Assembly: GCA_009995045.1 (NCBI GenBank)
Contig: JAACQG010000005.1
Coordinates: 68,804 to 132,803, forward strand
Origin: Alphaproteobacteria bacterium
Lineage (GTDB): Bacteria; Pseudomonadota; Alphaproteobacteria; Micavibrionales; Micavibrionaceae
Direction of reading: 5' to 3'
DNA: 64,000 nucleotides
In this document: piece after piece, positions 18,252-27,241 of the stretch
Layout of the letters: every line of letters begins with the position of its first letter
How positions within the stretch are numbered: the stretch's first letter is position 1
Program-made: the position numbers and the translations under genes
Notes under the pieces: model-generated
The model's input: the letters and a program-made list of their open reading frames with translations, nothing else
Told to the model about the DNA's origin: nothing
The model's database searches: none

Positions 18252-19028
18252 ATGAAGAAGAAAACAGACGAAAAAATTTCAAATCCTTCCAATAATTCCA
18301 TGGTGGCGGCGACCAAAAGTCGGGCTAATTTTTCTGGCCATGGTGGTGCTTTGGGGGCTTCCGGATATCGTGTTGCGGCGAATAACCCTGATAATTGTGA
18401 ATTTTTGAATCAGCCCGGACAGAGTATTTCAATTACGCCGAGTAAAGGTAGTATTTCTGACGCTTTTAATTTCCAGGATTTTCTCATCGGCGTTGAGTGG
18501 GATAATGTTGTTGTTGAGGAAGCTGGTTTTTTTGGAAAGATTTTTAAGAAAGTAAAAAAGCAAGGGGTCGATCTTGATATTGGTTGTTTGTATGAGATGA
18601 AAGATGGCACTCGCGGTGCTATTCAAGCTTTTGGTGATAAATTCGGCGATTTTGATAATGCGCCATATATCTTTTTATCTGGTGATGAGCGTACAGGTGA
18701 TTCAGATGGTCATGATGAGTTTTTACTCGTTAACGGTAAGCATTGGGATAAGATTAAACGCCTTTTGATTTATATTTATATATATGAGGGCGCGGCGACT
18801 TGGAGTAAGATTAATCCGCAAATTATTCTTGATGTGCCGGGGGAGGATGACCTTGTTGTAACGCTTGGTGCGCACAACGATCATCTATGTTTATGTGCGG
18901 TTGGTGGATTGGAAAATATTCGCGGTGGCATTAAGTTAACCAATTATACGGAGTATTTTCCGGGGCATGCAGAGATGGATCGTGCGTTTGGTTTTGGGCT
19001 TGATTGGGCTGATGGAAAGAAGGGCTAA
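18252..19028 (+). CDS. TerA-like tellurium-resistance/stress protein (TerD domain superfamily)
   Basis: 258 residues from ATG 18252; an upstream ATG at 18204 with a distant GAGGAGGG cannot be excluded. The C-terminal 150 residues match the TerA branch of the TerD superfamily: DLDIGCLYEMKDG near residue 107, APYIFLSGDERTGDSDG near 139-153, then IYEG, a strand pair, and PGHAEMDRAFGFGLDW at the end. The acidic GDxRTGxxxG loop is the calcium-binding feature of TerD proteins. The first 70 residues are Ser/Asn-rich and look disordered. Ter proteins relate to tellurite, phage and colicin resistance in other bacteria; the role here is unproven. It sits upstream of a Ca2+ exchanger and a TerD-like gene. 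Confidence 0.75.
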   Translation: MKKKTDEKISNPSNNSMVAATKSRANFSGHGGALGASGYRVAANNPDNCEFLNQPGQSISITPSKGSISDAFNFQDFLIGVEWDNVVVEEAGFFGKIFKKVKKQGVDLDIGCLYEMKDGTRGAIQAFGDKFGDFDNAPYIFLSGDERTGDSDGHDEFLLVNGKHWDKIKRLLIYIYIYEGAATWSKINPQIILDVPGEDDLVVTLGAHNDHLCLCAVGGLENIRGGIKLTNYTEYFPGHAEMDRAFGFGLDWADGKKG

Positions 19029-19122
19029 TGTCTTCCAAGCTGCTTTCGCTCTTTTGTTTATGCGGGATAAACGCTACTATGATTTGTTTTTAACGTTTTC
19101 TTCGCCTTAATTTAGGTTTTCC

Positions 19123-20103
19123 ATGGATTTATCAATTTTTTCTAGCCTTATGATACCGCTTGCAATGATGGTGGTCGGGATTGCCATGCTTGTGAAGGGG
19201 GGTAATTGGACTGTTGACGGGGCAGTTTATGTTGCGCAAAAATTTGGGATTTCACCGCTTGTCGTTGGCTTTACAATCATCGCATTCGGGACGTCTTTGC
19301 CGGAACTTATTATCTCTGTATTTGCGAATTTGCGCGGTTCTGGCGGGATTGCGATTGGTAATGTTTTGGGCTCGAACATTGCGAATATCCTTTTGGTTAT
19401 TGGGGTGAGCGCGATTATGGTGCCTTTGGTTGGCAAGTCTCAGGCGGTTTTGCGCGATTTATTGATGATGATTTTGGTCACGGGGTTGCTCGCGTTTTTG
19501 ATGCAATATGGCGCTATAGGTAGGCTCGCTGGTTTTGGTATGATTGGTCTTTTGTTTGGTTATGTTTACTTTCAATATAAAATGGCAAAAGCGGGCGCTG
19601 ATGTTGCCATGGACGTTGAAGATGCACCTGAATATGCGAAACCGATTTACGCATATGTGTTTTTGTTTTTAGGGTTAGCGGTCATTGCGGGAGGGGCAGA
19701 ATTTTTAGTGCGCGGCGCAAGTGCGAGCGCGGCCATAATGCATGTACCAGAGGCGGTCATAGCGCTTAGTATAATTGCGCTTGGTACGTCTTTGCCTGAG
19801 CTTTCCACCTGTATTATTGCAGTTCGTAAAGGGCATAGTGATATTGTTTTGGGTAATATTATTGGGTCGAATGTGTTTAATATTCTTATGATTTTGGGTT
19901 TTACTGCATTGGTAAAGCCGATTGCTGCAGGATCATTTTCACCTCAACTCGTTAATTTTGATGTTTGGGTGACTGTTCTGGTGAGTGTTGTTTTTGCCTT
20001 AATGCTTGTTTTATTTGGTAAAATTGGTCGTATAGCAGGGGTTGTTTTCTGCGGCGCTTATATCGTTTATAATGTTTATATCTTTGCGATTAATGTCGCC
20101 TAA
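19123..20103 (+). CDS. Calcium/sodium antiporter, CaCA family (YrbG-like)
   Basis: 326 residues with about ten hydrophobic segments in two homologous halves. The two alpha repeats that form the ion path are visible: GTSLPELIISVFA with GNVLGSNIANILL (residues 56-91), and GTSLPELSTCIIAVRKG with GNIIGSNVFNILM in the second half. Such proteins expel Ca2+ in exchange for Na+ or H+. The usual cytoplasmic hinge is short (about 160-175), as in YrbG. The ATG has AGG upstream. Standing between two TerD-superfamily genes on the same strand, it suggests a calcium-linked stress unit. Confidence 0.92.
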   Translation: MDLSIFSSLMIPLAMMVVGIAMLVKGGNWTVDGAVYVAQKFGISPLVVGFTIIAFGTSLPELIISVFANLRGSGGIAIGNVLGSNIANILLVIGVSAIMVPLVGKSQAVLRDLLMMILVTGLLAFLMQYGAIGRLAGFGMIGLLFGYVYFQYKMAKAGADVAMDVEDAPEYAKPIYAYVFLFLGLAVIAGGAEFLVRGASASAAIMHVPEAVIALSIIALGTSLPELSTCIIAVRKGHSDIVLGNIIGSNVFNILMILGFTALVKPIAAGSFSPQLVNFDVWVTVLVSVVFALMLVLFGKIGRIAGVVFCGAYIVYNVYIFAINVA

Positions 20104-20132
20104 TAGGTTTGTTTTTTAAAAAGGAATTTTAC

Positions 20133-20771
20133 GTGGTTGATATTTTTGATACTCGATTTGAAGATAAGAGCGTTGAGGTTGATAATTTTGTCTCTCTCGG
20201 TGATGAGGTTAATATCAACCAAAAGGACGCGACGCTTAAGCGAATTATGATTGGCGCGGGCTGGGATGCGAACGCGTTTAATGCTGATGTTGTTGATTTG
20301 GACATTAGTATTTTTATGCTAAATAAGGATGGTCTTACGCGCGTTGATGAGGATTTTGTATTTTATAATCAACGTGAAGCTCAAAATGGCGGTGTCCGTC
20401 ACCATGGCGATAGCCGCACTGGCGCAGGAGATGGTGATGATGAGACGGTTAGTGTATTTTTAGAATCTATCCCATTTGATGTCATGCATTTGATGATTGT
20501 TCTTTCAGTATATCGTGGATATGAAAAAGAGCAAAATGTGAGTATGGTTCGTAACGTTTACATTCGTGTGGCTAATGAAGAAAATGGATATGAAATTGTT
20601 CGTTATAAAATGGATGTTGATTTAAAAGACCGGACAGAAACAGGTGTGGTTGCGGCGGCCCTTAATCGTGAAGGGCCGAAATGGCATTTCAAACCTCTTG
20701 CGGAGTTCTATCCCAATGGCTTGCCGGAAATCGCTAAGAAATATGGCATTATTGTTAAAGAACAACAATAA
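20133..20771 (+). CDS. TerD family protein
   Basis: 212 residues from GTG 20133, chosen because AAGGA lies seven bases before it; the longer TTG frame (20109) lacks a site. TerD fold features: GAGWDANAFN (41-50), DLDISIFMLNKDG (56-68) with the DxDxS Ca2+-site residues, VDEDFVFYNQ, and HHGDSRTGAGDGDDE (90-104), the second acidic loop. The C-terminus (PKWHFKPLAEFYPNG) is typical of a subset of TerD proteins. Known TerD binds Ca2+ with high affinity. It lies 29 bases after the exchanger gene, so co-transcription is likely. Confidence 0.88.
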   Translation: MVDIFDTRFEDKSVEVDNFVSLGDEVNINQKDATLKRIMIGAGWDANAFNADVVDLDISIFMLNKDGLTRVDEDFVFYNQREAQNGGVRHHGDSRTGAGDGDDETVSVFLESIPFDVMHLMIVLSVYRGYEKEQNVSMVRNVYIRVANEENGYEIVRYKMDVDLKDRTETGVVAAALNREGPKWHFKPLAEFYPNGLPEIAKKYGIIVKEQQ

Positions 20772-20783
20772 GCGTTTTATTCT

Positions 20784-21371
20784 CTATTTTTTCATGCCTA
20801 GTAATTGTCCGGGCTTAATGTTTGGTGACTTTCTGCCGATTCGGCCTCGGCGACCACCGCCATAGAGGCTATCTTCCTGCATGTTTTCATCGATGAGATT
20901 GTCAAAATCAGGGATCTCGCCCATTTGAAGGGATTCGATTGTGGCGCGGAACAGGTCGCATCCTTTTCCTTCCCAATCATGGAATTCATTGACATAACTT
21001 TTGTCGTTTATGCGCAATAGTTTTGGCCCCCACTGACTTTGAACGGCGGCATCAGCGCGCATCCAAAGAACTTGTTTTCGACCACCGGGGGCTACGATAT
21101 TGGCGCCTTCGCTTTTTATTTCGTTGGGGTCGGGTATTTCCATACTGCCGACACCGCCACCTTTTTCCCCTTCTTCATCGTCTTCTGAGTCTTCGTCACG
21201 TAAAAGTTGAATTTCTGCTTCAACGTCTTCACTGGTTGGACCCATACGGACTTCGGCGCTGCATGTTATGCCTTTTGCCTCATCATAATGAACCCAAGGC
21301 ATGGTTTCGTATGGCGATAAAACATAGTTTACGCCAAGTTTTTGTAATAATTCTTCAAGCGTTACGCGCAT
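20784..21371 (-). CDS. Hypothetical acidic protein
   Basis: 195 residues, not recognised. It has no signal peptide or membrane segment. Residues about 45-72 are strongly acidic (LLRDEDSEDDEEGEKGGG), and the C-terminus is basic and Gly/Arg-rich (GGGRRGRIGRKS, ending LLGMKK). Between them is a compact stretch with conserved-looking Trp residues (LWMRAD, SQWGPK, HDWEGKG). It could be an adaptor or nucleic-acid associated protein, but nothing visible proves this. It converges with the TerD-like gene (12 bases) and is divergent from the nuclease-like gene. Confidence 0.65.
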   Translation of the reverse strand: MRVTLEELLQKLGVNYVLSPYETMPWVHYDEAKGITCSAEVRMGPTSEDVEAEIQLLRDEDSEDDEEGEKGGGVGSMEIPDPNEIKSEGANIVAPGGRKQVLWMRADAAVQSQWGPKLLRINDKSYVNEFHDWEGKGCDLFRATIESLQMGEIPDFDNLIDENMQEDSLYGGGRRGRIGRKSPNIKPGQLLGMKK

Positions 21372-21448
21372 GAAAGACGGTTTTCCTTATCCTTTTTTGT
21401 AGGCGACAATACTCAATTGTAACAGTTTTGTCAGGCAAAAGTAGTGAA

Positions 21449-21477
21449 TTGATAGAAAAAGCCAATGTTTTCATACT
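21449..21477 (+). promoter_or_regulatory. Possible promoter for the nuclease-like gene
   Basis: TTGATA (21449-21454), 17-base spacer, CATACT (21472-21477). It lies in the 188-base divergent gap, about 80 bases before the ATG at 21560. Weak eye prediction. Confidence 0.25.
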
Positions 21478-21559
21478 TATTAAGCAATAAAATGTTAATA
21501 TATTCTATGTTATGTTTTTAGCTCTGCGTATCTATCAACCCATTGGATTACACTAGAAT

Positions 21560-22642
21560 ATGAATAGTCGGCTTTTATTACGAGTTGCTTTTTTGCTTTT
21601 TGCAATCGCTATGTTTCCGTTTCCGTTTGCGGTGCAGGCGCAGGATAATAATGGCGGCAAGCCAAAAGTTTTCGATACGAAAGTGCGTGTGATTGATTCT
21701 GCCAGTATGTTTGCGGGTAAAGCTGAAGTTAAGATATGGGGTATTCATCACCTTGATAATTTGCCGATATTGCTTGCTGAAAAAGGGCGTGTTGCTCTTG
21801 ATAATGCTATTGGCAATAAGGCAGTGCAATGTGAGTTAAAAAAGCGATTTGATGATTATCTTCTGGCGCAATGTGTGAATTCAGTGGATCAGGATCTTGG
21901 GCTTTTAATGCTACAGGCTGGTTATGTCAGTGTTGATCGCTCTGATGTATATGACAGTGTTTTTGAGGAGCCTTATCTTCAGGCAGAAAAGGATGCTCAG
22001 GCAAGGGGAATAGGTATATGGGCCTCTGAAGCGGGTGGGAAAAGCAACGATACAATCGGTACGCGGTTTTTTGTTTTAGCGATTATATTATCTATCGTGA
22101 TATTGGCCGCTTTTGGCGCTTTGAGCATTATTATCATGCGCGGTTTTGAAAAAGTGATTGATGCGCAGAATCTTAATATAGATTTGGTCGGGCGTGAGCG
22201 CATATTGAAAAATAAAGAGCGTACAGTTGTGGCAAGTATGTTGGATTCTGAAATTAAGGCTAATAAATCGAAGATTGAAGCATATTTGGTTGTTTATGAA
22301 GAAATGCTTGCGGATATTAAAAATCCGCAGCGCCAGCCGAAATATAAGAAGGCAGGAGATATTTTGCAGAGCCAGCCAGCGTTGGATCGCTCTGTCTTTG
22401 ATCGCAATACAGATAAGCTTGATATATTAGGGGATCAATTATCCAGCCAAGTTATTCACTTTTATGCGCGGATTAAAACCAAGCCTGATTATATCAATCT
22501 TGAGCCAGATATGCCGATAGATGAAGCAATGTCTTTGGTCGAGCGGGGCATTAATAATGCAAAAAGAATGAACAAGGTTGCGGATGGTTTGATTGATCTG
22601 TTTGACGATAGTGGTTTGTCATCCGGATATGTTGATAAGTGA
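21560..22642 (+). CDS. Exported SNase-like (thermonuclease-fold) protein with C-terminal membrane-anchored coiled region
   Basis: 360 residues. Signal peptide at about 1-28, then a staphylococcal-nuclease-like domain (about 40-155) with the family's strand order: KVRVIDSASMFAGKAEVKIWGIHHLD and later EPYLQAEKDAQARGIGIWA (partly quoted). In active enzymes the strand reads V-R-L-x-G-I-D-x-P-E with catalytic Arg and Glu. Here it is V-K-I-W-G-I-H-H-L-D, so the residues are substituted and nuclease activity is doubtful. A transmembrane helix follows (about 171-195), then a charged helical cytoplasmic region to the end. It may be a sensory or binding protein built on a dead nuclease fold. Confidence 0.7.
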   Translation: MNSRLLLRVAFLLFAIAMFPFPFAVQAQDNNGGKPKVFDTKVRVIDSASMFAGKAEVKIWGIHHLDNLPILLAEKGRVALDNAIGNKAVQCELKKRFDDYLLAQCVNSVDQDLGLLMLQAGYVSVDRSDVYDSVFEEPYLQAEKDAQARGIGIWASEAGGKSNDTIGTRFFVLAIILSIVILAAFGALSIIIMRGFEKVIDAQNLNIDLVGRERILKNKERTVVASMLDSEIKANKSKIEAYLVVYEEMLADIKNPQRQPKYKKAGDILQSQPALDRSVFDRNTDKLDILGDQLSSQVIHFYARIKTKPDYINLEPDMPIDEAMSLVERGINNAKRMNKVADGLIDLFDDSGLSSGYVDK

Positions 22643-22646
22643 GTGA

Positions 22647-24083
22647 TTAAAATAAACTAGTTTGCGCTTTGTCGTCTTTTTGGCTTGGCTTTTTCTTTTT
22701 GGGCGTGGGTGTTTGTGGTGCGGCGGTATTGCCTGTTTGCACGGATATGATTTCATTATTTTGAAACTCAATATTTAGCGCGGCGTGATTTTTTGCATCG
22801 CTTGCGGTGATGATTGGTTTGCCCTCAGTTGAGCGAATGACGGCGTAGCCACGCTCCAAGGTTTTTTTGAAGCTGTACGCGTCTAGCATTTTGCCTAAAT
22901 GATCAAGGTTTTGTGAGCGCTTTTGGGTGATGGTTGGAGCGGCTGATTTTAACTGCTCGCTCCATCTTTCAAGGCGGGTATGAGCATTTTTAATGGCGTC
23001 TTTAGGGTCGCGCAGTCGTGATGCGCGTGAGATTAATTGTTCGCGTTTAGTGGACAGGAAGCTACCAAAGCTGAGTCCGAGTTTGTCTGAGGCATGGTCG
23101 AGGCTTTGTGCCTTCATTGTTAGTAGTTTTTCTGGATCGCCTAGGCCGCGAGATTGAGCGTCGAGCTTGTTGAGGCTATCGCTTAGTATACGGCTGGTGG
23201 CGTTGATGAGGCGTTTTTCATTGTCGAGTATTTGCGCAAGTAAATTTGCACGTACAGGCACAGCCATTTCAGCTGCGCCGGTAGGTGTGGGGGCGCGCAG
23301 ATCTGCGGCGTAGTCGATCAAAGTTGTGTCGGTCTCATGCCCGACCGCGGAGATGATTGGGATTTTACTCTCAGCTGCGGCGCGTACGACGTTTTCTTCG
23401 TTAAAAGCCATGAGGTCTTCAAGTGATCCTCCGCCGCGTGCAACGATCAGGATATCTGGGCGGGGAAGAGATGATCCATCAATGGCATTAAAACCATTGA
23501 TCGCGTTGGTGATTTGATTGGCGGCGCCGTCGCCTTGCACGATCACTGGCCAGACAAGGACGTGGCTAGGCATACGATCGGCGAGGCGGTGAAGGATGTC
23601 GCGGATGACCGCACCCGTCGGTGATGTTACCACGCCGATTGTTTTTGGTAGGAACGGTAGTGGTTTTTTGCGTTCTTGTGAGAATAGGCCTTCGCCCTCA
23701 AGTCTTTTGCGGCGATCTTCGAGCATTTTAAGCAGCGCGCCTTCGCCTGCTAATTCCATGGATTCGATGATGAGTTGATATTTGGAACTTTTGGGGTAAC
23801 TTGATATCTTACCAATGCAGATTACTTCTAACCCCTCTTCGGGGCGCAGGGATAATTTGTTGAGGTTTCCTTTCCAGCAGACGGCGTCGATGACGGCGTT
23901 GTCATCTTTGAGGGAGGAATACATATGACCAGAGCCGGCGATTGATATGCGTGACAATTCTCCGCGCACGCGTACACGGCCAAAGTTGTCTTCTAATGTT
24001 TTTTTAAGGGAAAAAGCCAGTTCTCCGACAGAAAACTCTGGAACGTTTGACTTAGGTGGTGCGTTGGTGTCGATATCATGCAT
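22647..24083 (-). CDS. xseA: Exodeoxyribonuclease VII large subunit
   Basis: 478 residues. With XseB it degrades single-stranded DNA from both ends. Seen: the N-terminal OB fold (FSVGELAFSLKKTLEDNFGRVRVRGELS in part, about 18-110), then the catalytic domain with FLPKTIGVVTSPTGAVIRDI, VARGGGSLEDLMAFNEE and SAVGHETDTTLIDYAADLRAPTPT. A long coiled-coil stretch and a C-terminal KTLERGYAVI segment complete it. A Lys/Pro-rich tail ends the protein. The xseB gene is not in the window. It is divergent from putA across 47 bases and convergent with the nuclease-like gene (4 bases). Confidence 0.96.
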   Translation of the reverse strand: MHDIDTNAPPKSNVPEFSVGELAFSLKKTLEDNFGRVRVRGELSRISIAGSGHMYSSLKDDNAVIDAVCWKGNLNKLSLRPEEGLEVICIGKISSYPKSSKYQLIIESMELAGEGALLKMLEDRRKRLEGEGLFSQERKKPLPFLPKTIGVVTSPTGAVIRDILHRLADRMPSHVLVWPVIVQGDGAANQITNAINGFNAIDGSSLPRPDILIVARGGGSLEDLMAFNEENVVRAAAESKIPIISAVGHETDTTLIDYAADLRAPTPTGAAEMAVPVRANLLAQILDNEKRLINATSRILSDSLNKLDAQSRGLGDPEKLLTMKAQSLDHASDKLGLSFGSFLSTKREQLISRASRLRDPKDAIKNAHTRLERWSEQLKSAAPTITQKRSQNLDHLGKMLDAYSFKKTLERGYAVIRSTEGKPIITASDAKNHAALNIEFQNNEIISVQTGNTAAPQTPTPKKKKPSQKDDKAQTSLF

Positions 24084-24130
24084 GACATGATGATAAGATT
24101 TCTTTTAATAAACACAACAGCAAAGATATT

Positions 24131-27100
24131 ATGACCCGTACAAAACTCTCCGAATACCTCCACGCCCATGAAGATAAAGCCGTTGCATTATCGTTAGAAA
24201 CATTGCCGTGGGATCAAAAGCGATCAGAAAGTATTGAAGAAAAAGCGAGCGCCATGGTTAAAGCCCTTCGTAAGAAGGGGCCGCCAATGGGGCAGCTTGA
24301 AGCGTTTATGAAAGATTATTCGCTGGAGACGGAAGAGGGATTGGCGTTGATGTGTCTTGCCGAGGCATTGTTGCGTGTGCCGGATAAAAAAACAGCGAAT
24401 GCCCTTATTCGTGACAAGGTCGAGGCGGCCAATTGGTTGGATGCGGCCGGTGGTTCGAAAGACTGGATCGTTAAAGCGGCAGGCGTTGGCTTGTTTGTAT
24501 CTTCTAAGACGCTGGATGGTGTTTTATCACGCTTGGGTGAGCCATTTATTCGTGAAGCCATGATCCAGGCGATGCAAGTTTTGGGTAAGCAGTTTGTATT
24601 GGGTACTGATATTGAAAATGCGGTTCAAAATGCCAATAAGTTTCGTAAAAAAGGATATCGTATGTCATATGATGTTCTTGGCGAGGCGGCACGTACGGCA
24701 GCGGATGCGCAGCGTTACTTCGATGCTTATCTTCACGCTATTAATTATATTGGTGAGCGCGGATCAAAGGACGAGCAGCGCCGCCCAGGTATTTCGGTTA
24801 AATTATCTGCGTTTCATCCGCGATATGAATACGCGCAAAAAGAGCGCTGCGTTCCAGAAATTCGTGAGAAGTTGAAGCAATTGGCGCTGGCGGCGCAGCA
24901 GCATAATATTGCTTTTACCATTGATGCGGAAGAGGCGGATCGTCTTGAGTTATCGCTTGATATTATTGAGGGCTTGTTGCCCGATCTTGATCCCTCATGG
25001 GAGGGATTTGGTGTTGTTGTGCAGGCTTATCAAAAGCGTGCCTTGCCCTTGATTGATCATCTTGCTGCATTGTCACAAAAACATCATCGCCGCATGCAGG
25101 TGCGCCTTGTTAAGGGGGCATACTGGGATAGTGAGATTAAACAGGCGCATGAGGAGGGTTTAGAAGCATTTCCAGTCTTTACGCGTAAAACCAATACGGA
25201 TGTTTCTTATCTTGCCTGCGCGCACAAATTGTTAAGTTATGATCGGGAATTTTACCCGATGTTCGCCACGCATAATGCCCATTCTCTTGCAGCTGTTATC
25301 GAGATGGCGGAGGGGCGTGAATTTGAATGCCAGCGTTTGTTTGGGATGGGCTCAGGTCTTTTTGATAATGTGATGAAAGAATATGATATTCCTGCGAGTA
25401 TCTATGCGCCTGTTGGGCCACATCAGGAATTATTGCCTTATCTTGTTCGTCGTTTGTTGGAAAACGGTGCAAATTCGTCATTCGTGAACCGCCTCTTGGA
25501 TCCTGATGCGCCTGTGGAAGGATTGGTGGCTGATCCTGTGGAAAAGATTCGCGGACGTACGACACATATGCATCCTAAAATATGCCTGCCCAAGGAAATT
25601 TATGAAAATGAAGATGCGGCGCCTCGTGTCAACTCGATGGGCATGGATCTTTCTGACCCCGTTACGGTGAAAGCGCTTTATGACGGTATGAGTGAGTTTT
25701 CTGATAATCAATATGAGGCTGCGCCTATCATTAATGGTAAGCCGCAAAAAGATGGTATTTCGAAAGAGGTACTTAACCCTGCGGATCATAGTGATGTTGT
25801 TGGTACGGTCTGGTCAGCAAGATCTGATGTGCCAGAAGCGGCGATTGATAGCGCCAAAGAGGCGTTTGTGGAATGGTCGGGAACGGATGCGGATATCCGC
25901 GCGCAGATTTTGGAGCGGATTGCCGATCTTTATGAGGAAAATCAGTATGAATTGATGTCCCTCGCGATCCGTGAGGCGGGTAAAACCATTCCCGATGCTA
26001 TTGCAGAAATTCGTGAAGCGATTGATTTTTGTCGGTATTACGCGAACCGTGGGCGTCGTGATTTCCAAACTGGCGGTTTTGAAATGCCAGGTGTGACGGG
26101 GGAAAGCAATCGTTATTCTTTGCATGGACGTGGTGTGTTTATCTGTATTTCACCATGGAATTTCCCAATGGCGATTTATACGGGGCAAGTTGTTGCCGCG
26201 CTGGTGTCGGGCAATTGCGTTGTTTGTAAGCCTGCGGAGCAGACGCCATTAATTGCGGCGAAATGCGCGTCATTGATGTATGAGGCGGGAATTCCGCAAA
26301 ATGTGCTGCATATTGTTACCGGTGAGGGTGATGTTGGCGCGGCTTTGGTTGCACATAAAGATGTGCGCGGTGTTTGCTTTACTGGGTCAACGGAAGTTGC
26401 GCGTGAGATTAACCGTACCTTGGCGGCAAAAGACGGGCCGATTGTACCGCTTATTGCGGAGACAGGTGGTCAGAATGCGATGATTGTTGATTCATCGGCA
26501 CTGCCGGAGCAGGTTATTGATGACGTTGTCTCTAGTGCGTTTGGATCGGCGGGGCAAAGATGTTCTGCGATGCGCATTGTTTGTATCCAAGAAGATGTAG
26601 CGGATAAAATGATCCGTATGCTGAAAGGTGCGATGGCGGAGCTTGTTGTCGGAATGCCGGAGGAATTATCCACGGATGTTGGTCCCGTCATTGATGAGGA
26701 TGCGCGTGGTATTTTGGTGTCTCACCGCGAGGCATTAAAAGGCTTTGGCAAGTTTATATATGAAGCGAAGCTTGATCCGAATTTGCGTGAGAAAGGGTCT
26801 TATTTTGCACCATGTGCGTATGAAATTGACACGATTGATGCGCTTAAGAATGAGGTCTTTGGACCGATTTTGCATGTGGTTCGCTTTGAAAAAAATAAGC
26901 TCGGTGATTTGTTGGAAGATATTGATGAATCGGGTTATGCGCTTACCTTTGGTGTGCATAGCCGTATTGATGAATTCCAAGACTATGTGGTGAGCCGTGT
27001 GCGTGCGGGTAATGCCTATGTGAACCGTTCAATGACTGGCGCGATTGTTGGGTCGCAACCCTTTGGCGGGCATGGCTTGTCGGGTACGGGGCCGAAAGCT

Positions 27101-27202
27101 GGCGGGCCATATTACCTTCATCGCTTTGCGACAGAGCGCGTGGTTAGCACCGATACGACGGCTACGGGTGGTAACGCGTCTCTTGTGTCTTTGGAAGAAT
27201 AG
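24131..27202 (+). CDS. putA: Bifunctional proline dehydrogenase / L-glutamate gamma-semialdehyde dehydrogenase PutA
   Basis: 1023 residues. It oxidises proline to P5C with FAD, then P5C to glutamate with NAD+, channelling the intermediate. The N-terminal PRODH barrel (about 130-450) has RRPGISVKLSAFHPRYEYAQ, RLVKGAYWDSEIK and YAPVGPHQELLPYLVRRLLENGANSSFVNR (partly quoted). The ALDH domain (about 520-1000) has ISPWNFPMAIYTGQ, FTGSTEVAR, ETGGQNAMIVDSSA and the catalytic Cys in SAGQRCSAMR. It lacks the N-terminal ribbon-helix-helix repressor domain of enterobacterial PutA, so it is the short, non-autoregulatory type. Its product glutamate feeds the NAD-GDH encoded later in the window. Confidence 0.97.
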   Translation: MTRTKLSEYLHAHEDKAVALSLETLPWDQKRSESIEEKASAMVKALRKKGPPMGQLEAFMKDYSLETEEGLALMCLAEALLRVPDKKTANALIRDKVEAANWLDAAGGSKDWIVKAAGVGLFVSSKTLDGVLSRLGEPFIREAMIQAMQVLGKQFVLGTDIENAVQNANKFRKKGYRMSYDVLGEAARTAADAQRYFDAYLHAINYIGERGSKDEQRRPGISVKLSAFHPRYEYAQKERCVPEIREKLKQLALAAQQHNIAFTIDAEEADRLELSLDIIEGLLPDLDPSWEGFGVVVQAYQKRALPLIDHLAALSQKHHRRMQVRLVKGAYWDSEIKQAHEEGLEAFPVFTRKTNTDVSYLACAHKLLSYDREFYPMFATHNAHSLAAVIEMAEGREFECQRLFGMGSGLFDNVMKEYDIPASIYAPVGPHQELLPYLVRRLLENGANSSFVNRLLDPDAPVEGLVADPVEKIRGRTTHMHPKICLPKEIYENEDAAPRVNSMGMDLSDPVTVKALYDGMSEFSDNQYEAAPIINGKPQKDGISKEVLNPADHSDVVGTVWSARSDVPEAAIDSAKEAFVEWSGTDADIRAQILERIADLYEENQYELMSLAIREAGKTIPDAIAEIREAIDFCRYYANRGRRDFQTGGFEMPGVTGESNRYSLHGRGVFICISPWNFPMAIYTGQVVAALVSGNCVVCKPAEQTPLIAAKCASLMYEAGIPQNVLHIVTGEGDVGAALVAHKDVRGVCFTGSTEVAREINRTLAAKDGPIVPLIAETGGQNAMIVDSSALPEQVIDDVVSSAFGSAGQRCSAMRIVCIQEDVADKMIRMLKGAMAELVVGMPEELSTDVGPVIDEDARGILVSHREALKGFGKFIYEAKLDPNLREKGSYFAPCAYEIDTIDALKNEVFGPILHVVRFEKNKLGDLLEDIDESGYALTFGVHSRIDEFQDYVVSRVRAGNAYVNRSMTGAIVGSQPFGGHGLSGTGPKAGGPYYLHRFATERVVSTDTTATGGNASLVSLEE

Positions 27203-27241
27203 CGCCATATTGTTTTTTTAAAACAAAGGGAATTTAGGTTT

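Noticed and set aside
19028-19093. 21-codon frame overlapping the TerA-like stop in TAATG
   Set aside because: The coupling overlap is attractive, but the peptide (MSSKLLSLFCLCGINATMICF-like, 21 residues) has no pattern and no separate ribosome site. Likely chance.
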